Assembly: GCA_946807835.1 (NCBI GenBank)
Contig: OX327686.1
Location: forward strand, 16,244,001-16,308,000
Length of the DNA: 64,000 bases
Origin: Ailanthus altissimus
Taxonomy: Eukaryota; Streptophyta; Magnoliopsida; Sapindales; Simaroubaceae
Reading direction: 5' to 3'
The position numbers and the translations under genes are program-made. Within the stretch, counting starts at the first letter, position 1. Each line of letters begins with the position of its first letter. The notes beneath the pieces were generated by a model. The model made no database searches. It saw nothing but the letters and a program-made list of their open reading frames with translations, and had not been told where the DNA came from. This document shows, piece after piece, positions 60,865-64,000 of this stretch.

Positions 60865-61590
60865 CTACCATTCATAATGGTATCTTATATCTATAGACTC
60901 TATGTGTTTCTCAAACACCTTTAGAGTTAAGGCCTTAGTCAGTGAGTTTGCAACATTATTTACAAAGTCAACTCTATAAATTATTACATCTCCCATAGCC
61001 AAAATGTCTCTAATAATGTGGTATTTTCTCCCCATATGCTTAGATCTCCGGTGCACTATTGGCTCTTTTACTTATGCAATGGCTCCGTTGTTGTCACAAA
61101 ATAAAGAGATAGGATCCATCTAGCTTGGGAAACCCCGAGCTCGGTGACAAACTTGCATATCCACACAGCTTCGTTTGCTGCCTCAGAGGCTGCAATATAT
61201 TCTGCTTCAGTTGTTGAATTAGCTGTGGATCCCTGTTTGGTGCTTTTCTAACTCACTGTAGCACCATTAAAGATAAATACATATCCAGATGTAGACTTTC
61301 TATCATCTGGATCAGACTGGAAGTCTGAATCTGTATATCCCCTAACCTGCAAGTCACTTTCTCCATAAATGAGAAACTTGTCTTTTGTACCCTTTAGGTA
61401 TTTAAGGACATATTTGACTGCCATCTAATGGTTGTCACCTGGATCAGATTGATACTGGTTAGTAACACTTACAGCTATGCTGATGTCAAGTCTTGTGCAC
61501 ATCATAGCATACATTAGGCTGTCTACAGCTGATGCATGTGACATCTTAGATATTATAACTCTTTCATCTTTCGTCTGAGGAGACATTCTC
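60865..61590 (-). pseudogene. RNase H of the right-hand copia element
   Basis: Minus-strand blocks are MSHASAVDSLMYAMMCTRLD, VKYVLKYLKGTKDKFLIYG, VRGYTDSDFQSDPDDRKSTS, STTEAEYIAASEAANEAVW, LYCDNNGAIA, HRRSKHMGRKYHIIRD and ANSLTKALTLKVFEKHIES. The catalytic D (GYTDSDF), E (TEAEYIA) and D (YCDN) are all present. A few stops (for example in place of Q before MAVKY and in AIA-VKEP) interrupt it. It is among the best-preserved domains in the window. Confidence 0.88.
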
Positions 61591-61591
61591 G

Positions 61592-62378
61592 TCAAAAATG
61601 AATATCATGTTTGAAAGATACATTAGCTATCGTACAATTAGTAAAATTGTATCTTTCAAGGACACTATCGATGTATAATGATTGGGAGAGTCCTATCAGC
61701 TTCCTACCTTTATCTCTATAAAGTTTTATACCTAGTATATAAGAAGCCTCTCCCCAGTCTTTCATGGAGAAGTTTTTGTTTAAATAACTCTTGACTAATT
61801 GTAACATACCGATATTATTACCAATGATCAGTATGTCATCCACATAGAGCATTAAGAAGACAATTATGCTTCCACTGACTTTCTTATATACACATCGTTC
61901 CTCATGGTTTTTTTTATGAAATCTAACCCTTTAATTACCTCATCAAAACGAATGTTCCAACTCCGAGAAACCTGCTTAAGCCCATAAATAGACTTCTTCA
62001 GTTTTCATACTAGACCCGTGGATAGGCTGAATGCAAAACCTTCAGACTGTTCCTTATATATCTCTTTTCCATGATATCTATTCAGGAATGCCATCTTTAT
62101 ATCCATCTGTCATATCTCATAGTCATAATATGCAGCAATAGCCAATTAAATTCATATTGACTTCAACATCGCTACTGGTCTCATAATTGATGCCAAATCG
62201 TTGAGAATAACCTTATGCAATTAGTCGGGCTTTGAAGGTCTCTACCTTTCTATCGGCACCATGCTTTGATTTGTAAATTCATTTACAACTGATAGGAACT
62301 ATTTCTTCTGGAAACTCAACCAAGTCCTATACTTGATTATGATAAATTGAGTCAATTTTGAATTTCATGGCTTCTTGC
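61592..62378 (-). pseudogene. Reverse transcriptase of the right-hand copia element
   Basis: The open stretch 61852-61592 begins MLYVDDILIIGNNI with an intact YVDD, followed by LVKSYLNKNFSMKDWGEASY, ILGIKLYRDKG and LSQSLYIDSVLERY. The upstream part (62378-61860) has the MAFLNRYHGKEIYKE and KKSIYGLKQVSRSW-type blocks, with frameshifts. Confidence 0.85.
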
Positions 62379-63250
62379 TACTTTCCTGAGTCGATGTCTA
62401 ACATCGCATCTTTATAGGTTAAATGATCATTTTCTTCTACTAAGAAAACTCCAAGTGTTCCTTCAGGCATCTGACCATACCTAGTAGGTGGCCTAGACAT
62501 CCTTTCGAACCTACGTGGAGAGTGTGTTAAAGGTATTCCTCTTAATTGATTTTGAGGTTCCATCTCAGATTCATGTTCATTATGATTTATTTCATCAAGC
62601 ATAATCTTTCTACAACCCCCACAATTCATGAGAAACTCTTTCTCAAAGAAAGTGGCATATCGAGAAATAAACACATTTCGCTCCTCGAGATCATAAAATT
62701 GGTATCCTATTAAATTCTTGGGATACCCAACGAACCGGTACTTGTACCCCATGGGTGCAAGTTTATCTTATTGCATAACTTTTACATAAACAAGGCAGCC
62801 CCAAATATTAAAGTGTTTAAGACTTGGTTTCTTTCCATTCAACATCTCATATGAAGTGGTTGGAACAGCATTAGATGGAACTCTGTTTAATATATAAGTA
62901 GCAGTTTTCAGAGCATAACCCCAAAGATATTCAAGTAGATCGGTGAAGCTTATAATCGATCGAACCATATCTAATAAAGTCTGATTCCTCATCTCTGACA
63001 CACTATTGTGTTGCGGAGTACTTGGAGGACTATACTGAACCAGAATCTCATTCTCTTTTAAATAATCAACAAATTCACTGCTCGTGTACTCACCACCTCG
63101 ATCTAATCGAAGGCATTTGACATACAATCTGGTTTGTTTCCCTACTTCATGTCTATAGTCTTTGAACTTTTTAAAGGTTTCAGACTTCTCTTTCATAAGA
63201 AACACATACCCGTATCATGACAAATCATTGAAAAGGTAATAAAATATCAA
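62378..63250 (-). pseudogene. Integrase and linker of the right-hand copia element
   Basis: 63205-62768 reads MFLMKEKSETFKKFKDYRHE, LYVKCLRLDRGGEYTSSEFV, LKENEILVQYSPPSTPQHNS and EMRNQTLLDMVRSIISFTDL. The second catalytic Asp (LDRGGEY) and the Glu (SEMRN) are present. 62752-62378 is the linker to RT: MGYKYRFVGYPKNLIGYQF, RNVFISRYATFFEKEFLMN and PRRFERMSRPPTRYG. A frame change separates the two parts. Confidence 0.88.
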
Positions 63251-63549
63251 AATCCACCAATTGCAGCGTGATTCATTGGGTCGCATACATCACTATGTTC
63301 CAACAAATCTGTGGCACGATGTCCAACACCAGTGAATGGAGATTTAGTCATTTTCTCTTGAATAAAAGATTCACAAACTGGGTAAGGTTCTATGGTCAGA
63401 TCAGATATCCGACCATCCTTAACTAGATGAGTTAGGCGTCTCACGCTTATATGACCTAATCCATTATACCATAATTCTATATCATTTAAAGCTTCTGCAC
63501 TATTACTAATGCTACCCTGTACATTCATGACATTTTTTGTTGTATCCAA
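63247..63549 (-). pseudogene. GAG-pre-integrase and zinc-binding region, right-hand copia element
   Basis: It reads MDTTKNVMNVQGS, ELWYNGLGHISVRRLTHLVK, DLTIEPYPVCESFIQEKMTK, PFTGVGHRATDLLEHSDVCD. In the HHCC site the first His is Tyr (LWY) and the second Cys is Phe (CESF). The first catalytic Asp (HSDV) is kept. Confidence 0.85.
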
Positions 63550-64000
63550 AATATAATGCCCATTAAGTAACTGTCACTTAGCTAATAAAACATCAAATAT
63601 ATCACATAAATATAAAGAGCGGTTCCTAACATACATATGATATCCTTCACTGTCAAGTACAAGAAGAGAGATAATCTATCTGATCATAGTAGACACAAAA
63701 TAACAATTATGAAGTAGAACAATTTTATTACAAGGGAGAATAAAATCATAATATCCTACAGCCTCGACCGATAAGAGATCACTATTTTCTACTCGAAACT
63801 ACACTTCTCCCAGTTGAAGCAGTCTAACTTCCTTCAGACCCTGCAACATACTACAGATGTGAGAAGGATTTATGATATCTAATACCGAGCCAATACTAGC
63901 ATCAAATGCTAAAGAAATGTTAATAATGGGAAAAATAATACCTAAGGGAGTCTTTTTCACAATAGCAAGGTATTTGGGGCAGCTCCATTTCCAGTGCCCA
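63550..64000 (-). pseudogene. Knuckle and protease remnant at the right edge
   Basis: Minus strand: GHWKWSCPKYLAIVKKTPLG, then LAFDASIGSVLDI and SHICSMLQGLKEVRLLQLGE. The SHIC-MLQGL motif marks the copia protease. The DTG/DSG triplet has been lost (LDII). The front half of the CCHC knuckle is outside the window. Confidence 0.75.

Larger units (their letters stand above)
60489..64000 (-). mobile_element. Minus-strand Ty1/copia element, running off the right edge
   Basis: From right to left: end of the gag knuckle (GHWKWSCP near 63990), protease remnant, GAG-pre-integrase, integrase, RT, RNase H, and a short LTR 3' end ending at about 60490. It interrupts element E directly after the VNVITTQNGKIV gag motif. 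The 5' LTR is outside the window. Confidence 0.85.

Noticed and set aside
1..64000. CRISPR array, bacterial operon or tRNA/rRNA genes
   Set aside because: No regularly spaced repeats with unique spacers, no cloverleaf or rRNA sequence, and all coding remains belong to plant transposable elements.

Overview
This window is intergenic plant DNA, very AT-rich and with no intact host gene, tRNA or rRNA that I can see. It is a stack of nested, decayed LTR retrotransposons. The evidence for a plant (probably a eudicot; species not identifiable) is as follows: Ty3/gypsy elements of the Athila/Tat type whose primer-binding site matches tRNA-Asp (TGGCGCCGTTGCC...), Ty1/copia elements primed by initiator tRNA-Met (TGGTATCAGAGC), and a Mutator-like element carrying the plant-specific DUF1985 plus Ulp1-protease combination. 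All coding regions carry stops and frameshifts, so the reading frames are fossils and not genes.

Layout. 1-8560: AT-rich DNA without genes, with one solo LTR (4086-5510, target duplication GTCAC) and a possible copia primer site near 6156. 8560-43235: the oldest recognisable layer, a Mutator-like element with a DUF1985/Ulp1 gene on + (8560-11372, and 42241-42830 for the protease end) and a MuDR-type transposase fragment on - (42790-43230). A 2.2-kb solo LTR (8906-11095) splits its DUF1985 frame. A complete but dead plus-strand Athila-like element, called F here (11471-41213), sits downstream. F has gag, protease, RT, RNase H, integrase, an extra ORF after pol, polypurine tracts and a 3' LTR.

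Inside F, the integrase is interrupted by two solo LTRs of one family (C1 about 18434-35053, C2 35201-36514). C1 in turn holds a solo LTR (18727-20033) and a complete minus-strand Athila-like element, called B (20312-34219, target duplication CTTCA). B holds a minus-strand, internally deleted element, called A (25220-28078), whose left LTR contains a piece of an LTR of family E. This is a nest five to six layers deep.

43236-60488: 5' LTR, primer site and gag of another plus-strand Athila-like element (E), whose pol and 3' LTR are not in the window. Its gag is broken by a second, nearly identical 2.2-kb solo LTR (46172-48352, ATGAC) and by a full-length copia element (48899-60246, TTAAC/TTAAT). 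Each LTR of the copia has its own nested solo LTR (49443-50820, AGTAG; 57273-59443, AGTGG). 60492-64000: a minus-strand copia element running off the right edge, with recognisable integrase, RT and RNase H.

No functional gene system is at work here. What can be read is the insertion order, the spread of C-to-T/G-to-A changes, and a few recurring structures: GC-rich palindromic clusters in unrelated elements, GGTTAA-rich LTRs, and a post-pol ORF shared by F and B.
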